This document shows, in pieces, positions 41,513 through 53,809 of a stretch of 64,000 nucleotides of DNA; within the stretch, counting starts at the first letter, position 1, and every line of letters begins with the position of its first letter. The position numbers and the translations under genes are program-made. The stretch covers positions 1 through 64,000 of the forward strand of contig JAKVCY010000014.1 in NCBI GenBank assembly GCA_022448425.1, in the 5' to 3' direction. The notes beneath the pieces were generated by a model, which had not been told where the DNA came from, searched no databases, and worked only from the letters and a program-made list of their open reading frames with translations. The stretch is from Thalassotalea sp. GTDB lineage: Bacteria; Pseudomonadota; Gammaproteobacteria; Enterobacterales; Alteromonadaceae.

Positions 41513-43150
41513 ATGTATCAGGCTTTTTATGGCCTAAATGAAGCGCCATTTACTATTGCGCCTGACCCAAAATATTTGTTTTTAAGCCAACAACATCAAC
41601 AAGCCATAAATCATTTGCAATATTGCTTAAGAGAAGGTGGTGGCTTTGTACTACTTACTGGCGAGGTAGGTACCGGCAAAACGACTTTAAGTCGAAGGCT
41701 GCTGGAACAATTGCCGGAAAATACTCAAGTTGCATTTATCTTAAATCCTACATTATCGAGTCAGGAATTGCTGGCGACCATTTGTGATGAGCTTAATATT
41801 CGATATAAGAAAACAGGCCTTACTCTTAAATATCTTACCGATAAAATTCAACAAAAACTGCTCAAAAATCATGAAGAAGACATCAATACATTATTGATTA
41901 TTGATGAAGCACAACATCTTCAGCCAGAGGTGTTAGAGCAGCTTCGTTTGTTGACGAATTTAGAAACAAACACTCGTAAGTTGTTACAGGTGGTGTTAAT
42001 TGGACAACCAGAATTACAGCAGCTTTTACAAAGAAGAGATTTACGTCAACTTGCTCAGCGCATAACGGCGCGTTATCACCTACTTCCTCTTACACGTAAG
42101 GAAGTAGCGGCGTATATTCAACACCGTTTAACCGTTGCTGATTGTGGTCGTCCTCTCTTTAACGGTGGGGCGATCAGCCTTATTCATAAAATATCAAAAG
42201 GCATTCCAAGGTTAATTAATTTGCTCTGTGACCGTGCGCTTACGACCGCTTATGGTAACAACGACTCAGTCGTCAATAGAAAAACCGTACTAACTGCCTC
42301 ACAGCAAGCACTGGGAAGCGAGTATCACATTATGCCTTGGTGGCAAAAACCGCAGGTTTTGGCGCTTAGCATAGCAGCCAACTTAGTCATTGTTGTAGGA
42401 CTGGCCTACTGGTTTGGTGGTGCAGGGCAGGTCATAGGAGCAGACTTGGCGCAAGGGCATGAACCTGATAAAACGGTGTCAGTTGAAACTAGTGATAAGC
42501 CAGTGGCATCTAACAGCGAAGTTGATGCACCTGCTAATGCTATTGAGCATCAAGCGACTTCAGCAGACCAGCAAGTAGCGGCGAAAACTAGCGAAGCATC
42601 TAGTGAAAATACTGGAGGTAAACAAACTACTCCCCCAAATAACACTGACATTGGTGCAAATGCAGAGTTACAAGCACGAATTGAACTATTAGAAGCAAAG
42701 CTAGCGCAGGAAGAAGCAAGCAAAGCGCGACAACAAAATGACATTACGACGTCGAGAGTAGAGCCATTATCTACAAATGGAACTCAAAGCAGTGATTCAT
42801 TAGATTTCGACTTATCTCAGCTGGAAGGTGTTTCTGAAGAACTATTAGCGAAGTTTTCACAGGCAGTAGAGGAAACTGCTTATCAACAACCCGTTAAAGC
42901 TGAGCAGCCTGTGCAAGTCCCTTCTCTTGTGAACATGCCAGTTTGGCTGCAAAACCAAGTCCCTTCCATGCAGTTTGAAGTGCATATTTTTGCTACCGAT
43001 GGCGCTGGCTGGGTAAGGGTAAATGGCAGAGAACGCTATGAAGGTGACATAGTCGCCGGTGATGTTAAGCTTGAGAGTATTCTGCAAGACAAAGTAATTT
43101 TATCGCTTAATGGCGAGCAGTTCACATTGCCTGCACTTTCTACTTGGTAA
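41513..43150 (+). CDS. ExeA/MshM-like ATPase fused to a GspB-type domain
   Basis: 545 residues. Residues 1-270 form an AAA ATPase of the ExeA/GspA type: MYQAFYGLNEAPFTIAPDP start, Walker A GEVGTGKT (50-57), Walker B LLIIDEAQHL. Then one membrane helix (about 285-305), a low-complexity periplasmic linker (about 310-460, with a short coiled coil), and a C-terminal segment (PVWLQNQVPSMQFEVHIFAT, GWVRVNGRERYEGD, QFTLPALSTW) that fits the type II secretion GspB domain. In Aeromonas ExeA and ExeB are separate partners that help place the secretin through the peptidoglycan; here one protein seems to combine them. It could serve type II secretion or the MSHA pilus. Confidence 0.75.
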   Translation: MYQAFYGLNEAPFTIAPDPKYLFLSQQHQQAINHLQYCLREGGGFVLLTGEVGTGKTTLSRRLLEQLPENTQVAFILNPTLSSQELLATICDELNIRYKKTGLTLKYLTDKIQQKLLKNHEEDINTLLIIDEAQHLQPEVLEQLRLLTNLETNTRKLLQVVLIGQPELQQLLQRRDLRQLAQRITARYHLLPLTRKEVAAYIQHRLTVADCGRPLFNGGAISLIHKISKGIPRLINLLCDRALTTAYGNNDSVVNRKTVLTASQQALGSEYHIMPWWQKPQVLALSIAANLVIVVGLAYWFGGAGQVIGADLAQGHEPDKTVSVETSDKPVASNSEVDAPANAIEHQATSADQQVAAKTSEASSENTGGKQTTPPNNTDIGANAELQARIELLEAKLAQEEASKARQQNDITTSRVEPLSTNGTQSSDSLDFDLSQLEGVSEELLAKFSQAVEETAYQQPVKAEQPVQVPSLVNMPVWLQNQVPSMQFEVHIFATDGAGWVRVNGRERYEGDIVAGDVKLESILQDKVILSLNGEQFTLPALSTW

Positions 43151-43194
43151 AACTCGCAGGCAATATGAAACTCAATACATAGGGTCATCAGACT

Positions 43195-44427
43195 CTAGTG
43201 ATTAAAAGCAGTTTTGAAAAAGCTTAATAGGTTTAAGTTAAATTCCTCAGGGCGAATACATTTATCGATCTGTTCTTTGTAGTTCGATTGGCTCAAATCA
43301 ATATCTTCAATTGGAATTGTCTGCGCAAGTCTTGCGTTGTAGAAGACTTTAACCATAGGTGACGTAGGCTTTTCTCTATTAAGCTCACTAATTAGACCTA
43401 TTTTACCGCTGTTCAGTTGAACTAGCGTACCCACAGGATAAACCCCCAAGCATTGAATGAATTTTTCCACTAGCGCCTCGTCGTATGCGCTGTTGGTTTC
43501 TTGAATAAGAGTCTTGAAAGCTGCCGTAGGGTGAATAGCAGCTTTGTAGCATTTGTCAGAAGTCATTGCATCATAGCTATCAACAATGGCCATCATTCTT
43601 CCGTACTTACCTATATCTTCATCATCTAGTCCTTTCGGATAGCCACTGCCATCAAGGCGCTCATGGTGCTCCTTTATACAGGTCATAGTGATGTGTGAAA
43701 TATGCGGTGTATCTTCGAGAATTTTGGCGCCCAGTGCGACATGTGTCTTTACAATGCTTTGCTCTTTTGGAGTAAGTGACCCAGGCTTGTCTAGTATTTC
43801 ACTTGGAATAAAGACTTTGCCTAGATCGTGCAAAAATGCGCCTAATGTCAATTGCTCGATAACATCGCGATCGAAGTTTAAATGCTTGGCAAACATCGCC
43901 ATTAAAATAGAGCAGTTTAGTGAATGCTCCATTAAATAATCGCTTTTAGAACGCAGCCTAGATAGGCAGGCTAGAGCATCTTGATTACGGAAAATAGAGT
44001 CCACCATTGCATCTGTAGTCTCTCGAACTTCTTCAGCGTTTAATGCTCTATCGGTTAACGCATTACTCAATATTTTACTCTGTAAATCTTTAGCACTCCC
44101 ATACAGCGCTTGTGCCTGTTTAAGTTCGTCCTCCATGGGGATTTCAGGCTTTCCACGTACTTTATTTAATATTGAAAGTGGACTCGAGTTTATATTGGGC
44201 ATCACTTTATCGACTTCTTCTACTGCTTTTTTTCTGCCTGGATCGATAATAACGCGTTTAATACCAGCGTCTTTAAGCTGCATTATTTTAGCTATGCTTA
44301 AAACATAGCCTTCTGATTTGAGAATAAACCCTTTATCTTGGTAGGAAATGGATTTTACGTACATGCCCGGCTTAAGGGCATCTATGGAGATTTCTTTGAA
44401 GTTTTGTTCTTTTGAATCGCTTGGCAT
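43195..44427 (-). CDS. HD-GYP domain protein (c-di-GMP phosphodiesterase type) with DUF3391
   Basis: 410 residues. The N-terminal ~65 residues fit DUF3391 (ISIDALKPGMYVKSIS). The C-terminal HD-GYP domain has AFLHDLGKVFIP (HD), then KEHHERLDGSGYPKGL (HHERxDGxGYP) with further conserved DSYDAMTSDKCYK. Metal ligands and GYP are intact, so it should hydrolyse cyclic di-GMP. It has no membrane helix or receiver domain. It is alone between the secretion gene and leuD. Confidence 0.88.
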   Translation of the reverse strand: MPSDSKEQNFKEISIDALKPGMYVKSISYQDKGFILKSEGYVLSIAKIMQLKDAGIKRVIIDPGRKKAVEEVDKVMPNINSSPLSILNKVRGKPEIPMEDELKQAQALYGSAKDLQSKILSNALTDRALNAEEVRETTDAMVDSIFRNQDALACLSRLRSKSDYLMEHSLNCSILMAMFAKHLNFDRDVIEQLTLGAFLHDLGKVFIPSEILDKPGSLTPKEQSIVKTHVALGAKILEDTPHISHITMTCIKEHHERLDGSGYPKGLDDEDIGKYGRMMAIVDSYDAMTSDKCYKAAIHPTAAFKTLIQETNSAYDEALVEKFIQCLGVYPVGTLVQLNSGKIGLISELNREKPTSPMVKVFYNARLAQTIPIEDIDLSQSNYKEQIDKCIRPEEFNLNLLSFFKTAFNH

Positions 44428-44485
44428 CTAATTACCCTACACAACGGAATACGAAGTGACATGCTGAGTTAGATGCCTAAAGCGT

Positions 44486-44506
44486 TAGCCGCCAGCTAGG
44501 CGGCTA
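44486..44506. terminator. Hairpin downstream of leuD
   Basis: TAGCCGCC, AGCTA loop, GGCGGCTA: a stable 8-bp stem just after the leuD stop. No clear T-run follows on the minus strand, so it may end the leu transcript only weakly or act as a 3' stabiliser. Confidence 0.45.
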
Positions 44507-44513
44507 CGAATAG

Positions 44514-45110
44514 TTATTGCCAGTTTGCTAATTTTGCTTCATAGCCTTCAATGACATCTAACTTCTTCAATGTCCAACCAACACAGTCTACACCGTTTTC
44601 TAAACAGTATTGATGAAATTTATCTAGTGAAAAAGTGTAGCATTTTTCTTGGAAAGAGACTTTATTATTAAGCAAATCAACCGTCAATGAGGTTTCAGTA
44701 TCTTTTGCTAATGCAAATAACTCATTGATTTCTTCGTGACTTAGCTGCACAGGCACAGTGCCGATATTGATACAGTTTGCATAGAAAATATCAGCAAAGC
44801 TAGGTGCGATAATAACCTTGAAACCATATTCTTGCAGTGCCCATGGCGCATGCTCACGGCTAGAACCACAACCAAAGTTTTCTCGCGCTAACAAGATACT
44901 TGCGCCTTGGTACTGTGGCGCATTTAGTACAAAGTCAGGGTTTGGCTGCGTTCCTTCGCCATCTAGGTAGCGCCAATCGTGGAAAGCATGTTGGCCAAAC
45001 CCTACACGTTCAGTTTTCTGAAGAAATTGCTTAGGAATTATTTGGTCAGTATCAACGTTTGCGACATCTAATGGCACAACTAAACCTGTGTGAGATTCAA
45101 ATTTATCCAT
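44514..45110 (-). CDS. leuD: 3-isopropylmalate dehydratase small subunit (LeuD)
   Basis: 198 residues. Together with LeuC it isomerises 2- to 3-isopropylmalate in leucine synthesis. Typical segments: [13 protein letters not shown] near the start and [15 protein letters not shown] in the middle, as in the aconitase swivel domain. It is last gene of leuABCD, 9 bp after leuC. Confidence 0.97.
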   Translation of the reverse strand: MDKFESHTGLVVPLDVANVDTDQIIPKQFLQKTERVGFGQHAFHDWRYLDGEGTQPNPDFVLNAPQYQGASILLARENFGCGSSREHAPWALQEYGFKVIIAPSFADIFYANCINIGTVPVQLSHEEINELFALAKDTETSLTVDLLNNKVSFQEKCYTFSLDKFHQYCLENGVDCVGWTLKKLDVIEGYEAKLANWQ

Positions 45111-45119
45111 GATTAACTC

Positions 45120-46550
45120 CTAGTGTGCCTCGTTGATATTTTCTGAACTTAAATCGACAAATCGACCTTCAATTGCCGCCGCCGCAGCCATTTCTGGACT
45201 AACTAAATGGGTGCGACTACCGCGACCTTGACGACCTTCGAAGTTACGATTAGAGGTTGATGCACAGCGATCGCCTTCAGCTAACTTGTCATCATTCATC
45301 CCTAAGCACATTGAACAACCCGGTAAGCGCCACTCAAAGCCTGCGTCTGAAAAGATCTTTGCCAAGCCCTCTTGCTCGGCTTGTTTTCTTACGCGGTAAG
45401 AACCAGGTACAACAATAGCATCTACATTACTGGCTACGTTTTTACCTTGCTTCGAGAAGTAAGCGACTACTTTTGCTGCAGCTCTTAAATCTTCAATGCG
45501 AGAGTTAGTACAAGAACCGATAAACACTTTGTTGATGTCAATGTCAGTGATCTTAGTACCAGACGTTAAACCCATGTAGTTTAATGCTTTTGCACACGAG
45601 TCTTTTTCTACAGGATCGCTAAATTGCTCAGGTGCTGGTACGGTTGCATCAACCGAGGTTACTTGCCCAGGTGTTGTTCCCCAAGTTACTTGCGCTTTAA
45701 TTTCACTGCCTTCTAACACTAGCTCGGCATCAAACTCTGCGCCTTCATCGGATTTTAATGTCTTCCAATCAGCAACGGCAGCGTCCCAATCTGATAACTT
45801 AGGGGCATACTCTTTGTGTTGTAAGTAATCAAAAGTTGTCTTGTCAGGAGCGATAAGGCCAGCCTTGGCACCAAACTCAATACTCATGTTACAAATCGTC
45901 ATGCGCTCTTCCATTGATAACGCAGTGATTGCGTCACCACAATACTCAACTACGTAACCTGTAGCACCAGCGCTGCCAGTTTTACCGATAATGGCAAGGA
46001 TAATGTCTTTTGCACTAATGCCGACACCGACTTCCCCGCGAACTTCAATTCGCATGGTCTTTGCTTTTGTTTGACGTAATGTTTGTGTTGCGAAAACATG
46101 TTCAACTTCAGATGTACCAATACCAAATGCAAGTGCACCAAATGCACCATGCGTTGCCGTATGCGAGTCACCACATACGATGATTTGGCCTGGCTGCGTA
46201 ATACCAAGTTCTGGCCCCATTACATGAACGATACCTTGGTTTTTATGGCCGATACCAAATAGTTTGATACCGAACTCTTCACAGTTCTTTTCTAATGTGC
46301 GAAGTTGATTTTCAGCAGCAGCACCAGCAGCGGCTATATCTGCTTGGCGAGTCGAAATGTTGTGATCCATTACGGCGATCGTTTTGTCTGGACGACGTAA
46401 TGCGCGACCGTGAAAACGTAAATTAGCGAACGCTTGAGGAGAGGTCACCTCATGGATTAAATGGCGGTCAACATATAATAGTGGCGTCTCACCTGGTGTG
46501 TCATCAACAACATGTCGTTGCCATAATTTTTCATATAAGGTGGTCGCCAT
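45120..46550 (-). CDS. leuC: 3-isopropylmalate dehydratase large subunit (LeuC)
   Basis: 476 residues. Carries the 4Fe-4S cluster: cysteine in [13 protein letters not shown] and the pair in [13 protein letters not shown]. Other aconitase-family segments: [20 protein letters not shown] and [20 protein letters not shown]. Two bases separate it from the leuB stop, so the genes are tightly coupled. Confidence 0.97.
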   Translation of the reverse strand: MATTLYEKLWQRHVVDDTPGETPLLYVDRHLIHEVTSPQAFANLRFHGRALRRPDKTIAVMDHNISTRQADIAAAGAAAENQLRTLEKNCEEFGIKLFGIGHKNQGIVHVMGPELGITQPGQIIVCGDSHTATHGAFGALAFGIGTSEVEHVFATQTLRQTKAKTMRIEVRGEVGVGISAKDIILAIIGKTGSAGATGYVVEYCGDAITALSMEERMTICNMSIEFGAKAGLIAPDKTTFDYLQHKEYAPKLSDWDAAVADWKTLKSDEGAEFDAELVLEGSEIKAQVTWGTTPGQVTSVDATVPAPEQFSDPVEKDSCAKALNYMGLTSGTKITDIDINKVFIGSCTNSRIEDLRAAAKVVAYFSKQGKNVASNVDAIVVPGSYRVRKQAEQEGLAKIFSDAGFEWRLPGCSMCLGMNDDKLAEGDRCASTSNRNFEGRQGRGSRTHLVSPEMAAAAAIEGRFVDLSSENINEAH

Positions 46551-46552
46551 GA

Positions 46553-49215
<2,663 letters not shown>

Positions 49216-49285
49216 TCTTTCCTTTTTGTCTTTTAATAGTCGTCAATTAATATGTAGATAGAACCGTTGCTAAGAATTCGGGCAT

Positions 49286-49314
49286 AAAAAAACCCGCGAT
49301 ATTAGCGCGGGTTT
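49286..49314 (-). terminator. leu attenuator terminator
   Basis: On the minus strand, AAACCCGCG, a 7-base loop containing TAATAT, CGCGGGTTT and further T residues: a classic intrinsic terminator between the leu leader peptide and leuA. With the leucine-coding leader just upstream it forms a standard attenuation system. Confidence 0.85.
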
Positions 49315-49332
49315 CATGGTTATTCGTTAGTT

Positions 49333-49425
49333 TCAAGCAACCATAGTTCGTCCGCGCAAAGTTATTGCGAGGAGGAGCTTAATAATCGTAATTTGTGTGT
49401 TTGTTGTGCGAATTACCACAGCCAC
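49333..49425 (-). CDS. leuL: leu operon leader peptide
   Basis: 30 codons from GTG 49425 (or 28 from GTG 49419), reading to KLLLAITLRGRTMVA-stop. The three consecutive CTC leucine codons followed by LRGR closely resemble the E. coli leader (LLLLNASSLRGRRV). The stop lies 19 bp before the attenuator stem, so a ribosome stalled at the Leu codons would prevent terminator formation. The exact start is uncertain. Confidence 0.75.
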   Translation of the reverse strand: MAVVIRTTNTQITIIKLLLAITLRGRTMVA

Positions 49426-49465
49426 TTACTCAGATTTAAGGTACTTAAAAAAACAACATATACTA

Positions 49466-49495
49466 TTATTAGCCGATTTGAAGGGGAGAAGTCAA
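49466..49495 (-). promoter_or_regulatory. leu operon promoter
   Basis: On the minus strand, TTGACT (49490-49495), an 18-bp spacer and TAATAA (49466-49471), about 40 bp before the leader peptide. No other gene is near enough to use it. Confidence 0.6.
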
Positions 49496-49563
49496 CAAAT
49501 ATTTTTATTCATAATTGGTGCATAAAAATATTTGTTGAGTCTTCAGGGGGATTATCAATAGGC

Positions 49564-51099
49564 TTATAAGTTGTGTTCAATATTGATAAAGAAGTCTACG
49601 TTATTGTCATCTTCTATATCGTTGGCATAGGTTGAGCGGCTAATATTACCGCCAAGTGTGAAACGCCAATTCTCGTAACTGTATTGCACTTTTGAAGATA
49701 GCATAAGCATGTCTTCGGCAATCGGCGTGAGAGTGTTGCCAATAAGCGGGTTGTCAGGTGCCTTGTCGTTATTGTCTTTATTGAGTTGCAGCCAACGGAA
49801 TTTTGCTTGGTATGACAAATCATTTTTCACTTCAGATATCGCACCAAAAACTACACTTGTCGCGTCATTCTCGTATAAGCTGCCTAACGTATGACCTTTG
49901 TAACGCATACCGGTCTGATAAATTTTATGCTCGTAGTAGCAGTCACCAATTGTCGATGTGCCATCACCATTATTGCCATCTCGACAAGTTGCATAAGTAT
50001 CCGTCCACTCAGCAAAAAGGCGCCAGTTGCGTTCCAAAATTGATAAACGCGTGTCGATACCGCCTTGATAGCGCTCCTCACCCAGGATGCTTAGGCCACC
50101 TTTGCGGTCTCCATCTTCTGCAAATGCAGTGAAGTATAAGCCTAATGGCTGGCCCAGTAATTTAGTCGACCAACGTATATCGTAACCTGCCATTTGGTTG
50201 CCAGGCTCGTTACCAGCTAAACACTCTTCTACACTTGGCCCATTGCCACCACAGTTATCTTGTCCTTTTAGCACTCGCCAAAACGTATCTAAATCTTGTG
50301 GGCGACCATCACCACCCCATTGGGCTAGGCGAGTAAGTCCAAGTTCTAGGCTATCAATAGGCTTAAAGGTTAAACGAAAACCCCACAACAGAGTATCTTC
50401 CACGTGGCGCTCATCGTCCATTAACCCCATAAAGGTAGTCATTGTCCAAGGCACTTCATGCTCAGTGAAAGGCACGGTGATAGGTACCGAAGATTTACGG
50501 CTGAGGGCGAGTGCTGGAATAGGCCTCGCATTTGTTGAAAGGCTCATGCTGGTATCCCAACCTGGCCCCCACCATCGGTCTTGCATACCGATAGACACTA
50601 CCCAGTTACCCAGATAAGTGGCTAGGTAACTACCATCGTAGCTAATATCATCACCATCTGATGGCGATGTGTTATATCGAGGCGAAATTTTTGCAGCGAA
50701 TGAGTCTGTCAGAAAGCTGGTACTAATTTGCGTATTGTTGGCATCGCGATAGCTGTCGCCAAAACTGGAGAAGCGATTATCACCTGTAGCTGCGTTAACG
50801 ATGATACGTTTTTCGCTGCGTTTTGCCATGTTCAAATTATGTTTAACATATTGATACGCGTTAAGCGCTGCATCATCTAGCGCATAAATGTCAGCTTTAT
50901 CCAGGTCTTGTGCAATGTCATGCCACATAAGTGGGTAGGTGGTTGTCGGTGTTTGGATGACGTTGATGTCGGCTAGATACTCGATATTCTCTCGAAGAAA
51001 GTTATTACTGGTATCAACCCAAGGCTCACTAACCACAGGTAACGTTGCGAATCCAAGAGTTGTGCAAGTAAGTATTGAAGTAACTGTTCTTAATTTCAT
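49564..51099 (-). CDS. Wzi-like outer-membrane protein (capsule assembly family)
   Basis: 511 residues with a signal peptide (MKLRTVTSILTCTTLGFATLPVVS). Beta-barrel pattern throughout, with the family-typical VVSIGMQDRWWGPGWDTSMSL and NARPIPALALSR in the middle and an aromatic/hydrophobic end (FFINIEHNL). Wzi of E. coli anchors group 1 capsule at the surface. In marine bacteria the family also occurs without a full capsule locus. Here it is beside glycerol-phosphate-transfer genes, so a link to a surface polymer is plausible. A separate promoter is likely, since the upstream gap exceeds 100 bp. Confidence 0.82.
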   Translation of the reverse strand: MKLRTVTSILTCTTLGFATLPVVSEPWVDTSNNFLRENIEYLADINVIQTPTTTYPLMWHDIAQDLDKADIYALDDAALNAYQYVKHNLNMAKRSEKRIIVNAATGDNRFSSFGDSYRDANNTQISTSFLTDSFAAKISPRYNTSPSDGDDISYDGSYLATYLGNWVVSIGMQDRWWGPGWDTSMSLSTNARPIPALALSRKSSVPITVPFTEHEVPWTMTTFMGLMDDERHVEDTLLWGFRLTFKPIDSLELGLTRLAQWGGDGRPQDLDTFWRVLKGQDNCGGNGPSVEECLAGNEPGNQMAGYDIRWSTKLLGQPLGLYFTAFAEDGDRKGGLSILGEERYQGGIDTRLSILERNWRLFAEWTDTYATCRDGNNGDGTSTIGDCYYEHKIYQTGMRYKGHTLGSLYENDATSVVFGAISEVKNDLSYQAKFRWLQLNKDNNDKAPDNPLIGNTLTPIAEDMLMLSSKVQYSYENWRFTLGGNISRSTYANDIEDDNNVDFFINIEHNL

Positions 51100-51206
51100 C
51101 CGACGTTCTTATTGTAATCCATTGCTAATTCTTTTTGAGATAGTGTATACAATGAAAACTTACACACTAAATCGCTATTTCTTAAATGCTATTGGTTAGC
51201 TAACTG

Positions 51207-51626
51207 TTATTTGGCAAGGTCGCCCAGCGCTTGTCGTAAAATGGTACTCGATGTATGAGTGGTGTACGGGAAGTACATGATCTCAACACCGACTTCGCCG
51301 AACTCTTTTTCTATTTGATTCCACTTTTCAGTGCCTTTCCAGTCGTCACCGACAAACATTAGATCGAACTTTAAGTTGTTCCAGGCTTCCATCTTGTCGT
51401 AATTAGTCTGTGGCACAACTTCGTCGACAAACTTAATAGCTTCGACAATATCCATGCGCTCATTAAATGGGATGATTGGCTTTTTATTTTTGGCCGACAT
51501 CGACAATTCATCGCTAGTAACGCCAACAATTAAATAGTCACACTCTAGGCGTGCACGCTTCAACACATTCAAATGACCAATGTGGAACATGTCAAAAACA
51601 CCTGTGGTATAGCCAATTTTTTTCAT
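51207..51626 (-). CDS. Glycerol-3-phosphate cytidylyltransferase-like protein (TagD type)
   Basis: 139 residues, nucleotidyltransferase fold. TTGVFDMFHIGHLNVLKRA carries the HxGH signature, and STILRQAL near the end fits the second conserved region of the TagD/GCT family. It would make CDP-glycerol. The neighbouring CDP-glycerol glycerophosphotransferase-like gene (91 bp upstream, same strand) supports this. Ethanolamine-phosphate type cytidylyltransferases are close relatives and cannot be excluded. Confidence 0.82.
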   Translation of the reverse strand: MKKIGYTTGVFDMFHIGHLNVLKRARLECDYLIVGVTSDELSMSAKNKKPIIPFNERMDIVEAIKFVDEVVPQTNYDKMEAWNNLKFDLMFVGDDWKGTEKWNQIEKEFGEVGVEIMYFPYTTHTSSTILRQALGDLAK

Positions 51627-51717
51627 AATAAACCTTAAATATTGCTAGATTGCTAACGCGATATGACTAAGTAGAGCCATTACATGGCCTTTAATGGGGC
51701 GAAGTTTACCATAGCCA

Positions 51718-52779
51718 TTAGTGACTGAGTAGATAAGCGGTGATACGCTCGCTCGCTTTGCCATCGAGCTTACCCGCGAGCTTTTCACTAAATGCAAGTC
51801 GTTCGGTTTCAAGCTGCTCTGGCTTTTGATAGTGGCTAGCTACTAATGCTTTGACTTGACTGTACTTCTTGGCATGTACCGCAATATCGGCATACTCACC
51901 GTAATCCTGATCCATGCGCTTCTTGAAGCGATAGCCGAAAATGCCTCTGTAGCTCCAACGAAGCTTCAGAAAATCACACCAAATAACAGGCTTATTCAAT
52001 GCTGCAAATTCAAAAAGTGCAGAAGAGGCATCACTAATCAGTATGTCGGCACTAGCCATAAATGGAATCAGTGAATAGTCTTCAATTTTTGCTAAGTACA
52101 CGTTCTCAAAGCTCGCCCAGTGATTAAGTAGCTTTTGCTGTTTGTGATATTTCTCCTTACTTACTGAAAAGTAATGAGGTTTGATAAGAATGTTGTAGTA
52201 ACTAAATTCTTTTGGCCAGTTTTTAGGAAAACACTCAATACTACTAGGATAAAATGTAGGAGCATAAGCTAGTGTCGGTTTGTTACTATCTAAGCCGAGA
52301 CTTGCCAAATCAAAACCCACATCTTCGCCGTTAATAATTGGATCAAGCTTGGCAAAACCAACATCGACAAAGGTATCGTTGGGATACATTTCGTTGAACC
52401 GGGCGGTACGATATGCGCCTTCAACAAACCTGACAGTCGTCGGCGTATTTGACTTCGTGTAGTAACTGGATTTAGGGCCAATGCCATGGCCAAGTTGTAC
52501 CGATTTACTAACCCTGTGTACTTTTTCTAAATGAGGGTAGGCGTTTGCAAAAATAACCCAGTCCGCTTTTTTTTCAAGATAGTAGTCGGTTGCTTGATTT
52601 TGCTCGTCTACCCAGTGTGCAGTTAACTGCTCCTGAGTTACTATATTCTTGATAATGCTGTCATGAATGCTGTGGTAAAAAACAAACTCCACGTGGCACT
52701 GATGTCTCTTTAACTCGTGATATACCGGTAAGTATTGCGGTAAATAGTACAAGTGTAAAACATCAAATATAACGTGCAT
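51718..52779 (-). CDS. CDP-glycerol glycerophosphotransferase-like protein (TagB/TagF family)
   Basis: 353 residues from ATG 52779, preceded by GGAGCTTTTT. PF04464-type sequence: LGHGIGPKSSYYTKSNTP with a conserved early glycine/histidine, YNILIKPHYF, and ADILISDASSALFEFAALNKPVIWCDF, the hallmark CDP-glycerol/GT-B C-terminal segment. It would transfer glycerol-phosphate to a lipid-linked sugar or polysaccharide. In Gram-negative bacteria such enzymes decorate capsule or O-antigen. It is transcribed before the TagD-like gene, presumably as one unit. Confidence 0.82.
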   Translation of the reverse strand: MHVIFDVLHLYYLPQYLPVYHELKRHQCHVEFVFYHSIHDSIIKNIVTQEQLTAHWVDEQNQATDYYLEKKADWVIFANAYPHLEKVHRVSKSVQLGHGIGPKSSYYTKSNTPTTVRFVEGAYRTARFNEMYPNDTFVDVGFAKLDPIINGEDVGFDLASLGLDSNKPTLAYAPTFYPSSIECFPKNWPKEFSYYNILIKPHYFSVSKEKYHKQQKLLNHWASFENVYLAKIEDYSLIPFMASADILISDASSALFEFAALNKPVIWCDFLKLRWSYRGIFGYRFKKRMDQDYGEYADIAVHAKKYSQVKALVASHYQKPEQLETERLAFSEKLAGKLDGKASERITAYLLSH

Positions 52780-52943
52780 CAAAAAGCTCCAGACAACCTA
52801 AAACAGCGGCGGATAATAGCATAACTTGCCATATCTTGGCATCGGTTAGTAGACCACAAGATATTGAATTTGTTCTTTTGTTTGAAAGTTTTTTATTTTT
52901 GCTACAAAGAAAGGACGTTTTTGTTGCGGAGTAGCTTTTAACA

Positions 52944-52977
52944 AAGCGCACTCACCTCGTTTAGATTAAGTGCGCTT
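52944..52977 (-). terminator. Terminator after ygiM
   Basis: AAGCGCACT (52944-52952) pairs with AGTGCGCTT (52969-52977) across a 16-base loop. On the minus strand it is followed by TTTGTT and lies 14 bp beyond the ygiM stop. Confidence 0.7.
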
Positions 52978-52990
52978 GATAGGAGGGGTT

Positions 52991-53590
52991 TTACTTCCAG
53001 CTGTCCATCGACGATCTTCGTCGAGATGCCAAACGTGGCAACAATAGCCCTAAAATAAGACCGATACCCATGACGATAGCACCATTGAAGAACCACTCTT
53101 TTTTGATGTCTAAGTCTTGGCTGCTTAGTTTAGCCTGCGTTGTACTTAGTTGGCTTTCTAGCGCTGTTATTTGGTTAGTAAGCTCTACATTTTTATTTTC
53201 GGCATCGGTTAAACGCACTTGTTGTTCGTCAAGCTGGCTTTTTAGCGTCGACTCGATATCTGAGTTTTCCGCTAACTGACCGTTAAGTTCTGCAACAACA
53301 AAGCGTAAGCCTGGCTTTTCTGAAACAAATTTGTCTTCGACCCAAGCTGTGCGTTCTTTATCGTCAATAATTTCGGTGTAGCCGTTGCGCTGTTCACCAG
53401 TTAATTTTACTTGTGTACCAGCATTAATACTGCCAACAATACGGTAGTTGTTACCAGCGCCAGAGTGCATATAGATGAAAAGTTCGTCGGAGATGTAGCC
53501 GTCAGTAAGTGTACTCGGCTCTTGTTGCGCACTTGCAGCAAAAGACAACGCTGTAAACGCAATAGCGAAAAGCTGCTTGAATTTCCTCAT
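52991..53590 (-). CDS. ygiM: SH3-domain membrane-anchored protein (YgiM type)
   Basis: 199 residues from ATG 53590, selected because it starts the signal peptide (MRKFKQLFAIAFTALSFAASA); the open frame extends 81 bp further upstream without one. A bacterial SH3 domain (about 30-95: GYISDELFIYMHSGAGNNYR), a coiled coil (about 105-165), one C-terminal membrane helix (WFFNGAIVMGIGLILGLLLP) and a basic tail: the YgiM/TIGR04211 architecture. In E. coli it neighbours cca and ygiF; here ygiF is divergent. A role in envelope or peptidoglycan contact is assumed from the SH3 domain. Confidence 0.85.
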   Translation of the reverse strand: MRKFKQLFAIAFTALSFAASAQQEPSTLTDGYISDELFIYMHSGAGNNYRIVGSINAGTQVKLTGEQRNGYTEIIDDKERTAWVEDKFVSEKPGLRFVVAELNGQLAENSDIESTLKSQLDEQQVRLTDAENKNVELTNQITALESQLSTTQAKLSSQDLDIKKEWFFNGAIVMGIGLILGLLLPRLASRRRSSMDSWK

Positions 53591-53809
53591 GAGATAACCA
53601 GTTGAAAGTCCGTATATTAATGGTTTCGATATTAGGGCTTTGTCGCGCTGAGCGCAAGCACCAAGCCGCAAATGGCTTGATTTCGGTTACTATTTGCTTA
53701 TTTAAACATTGCTAAAGCTGAAAATACTTGCGTGTTAATTCGTGGTTTTGTAATCTAATTTTCTGATTTTTTATATGGTACTGCTGCGAACAGCGCCTAA
53801 ATAACCGAC

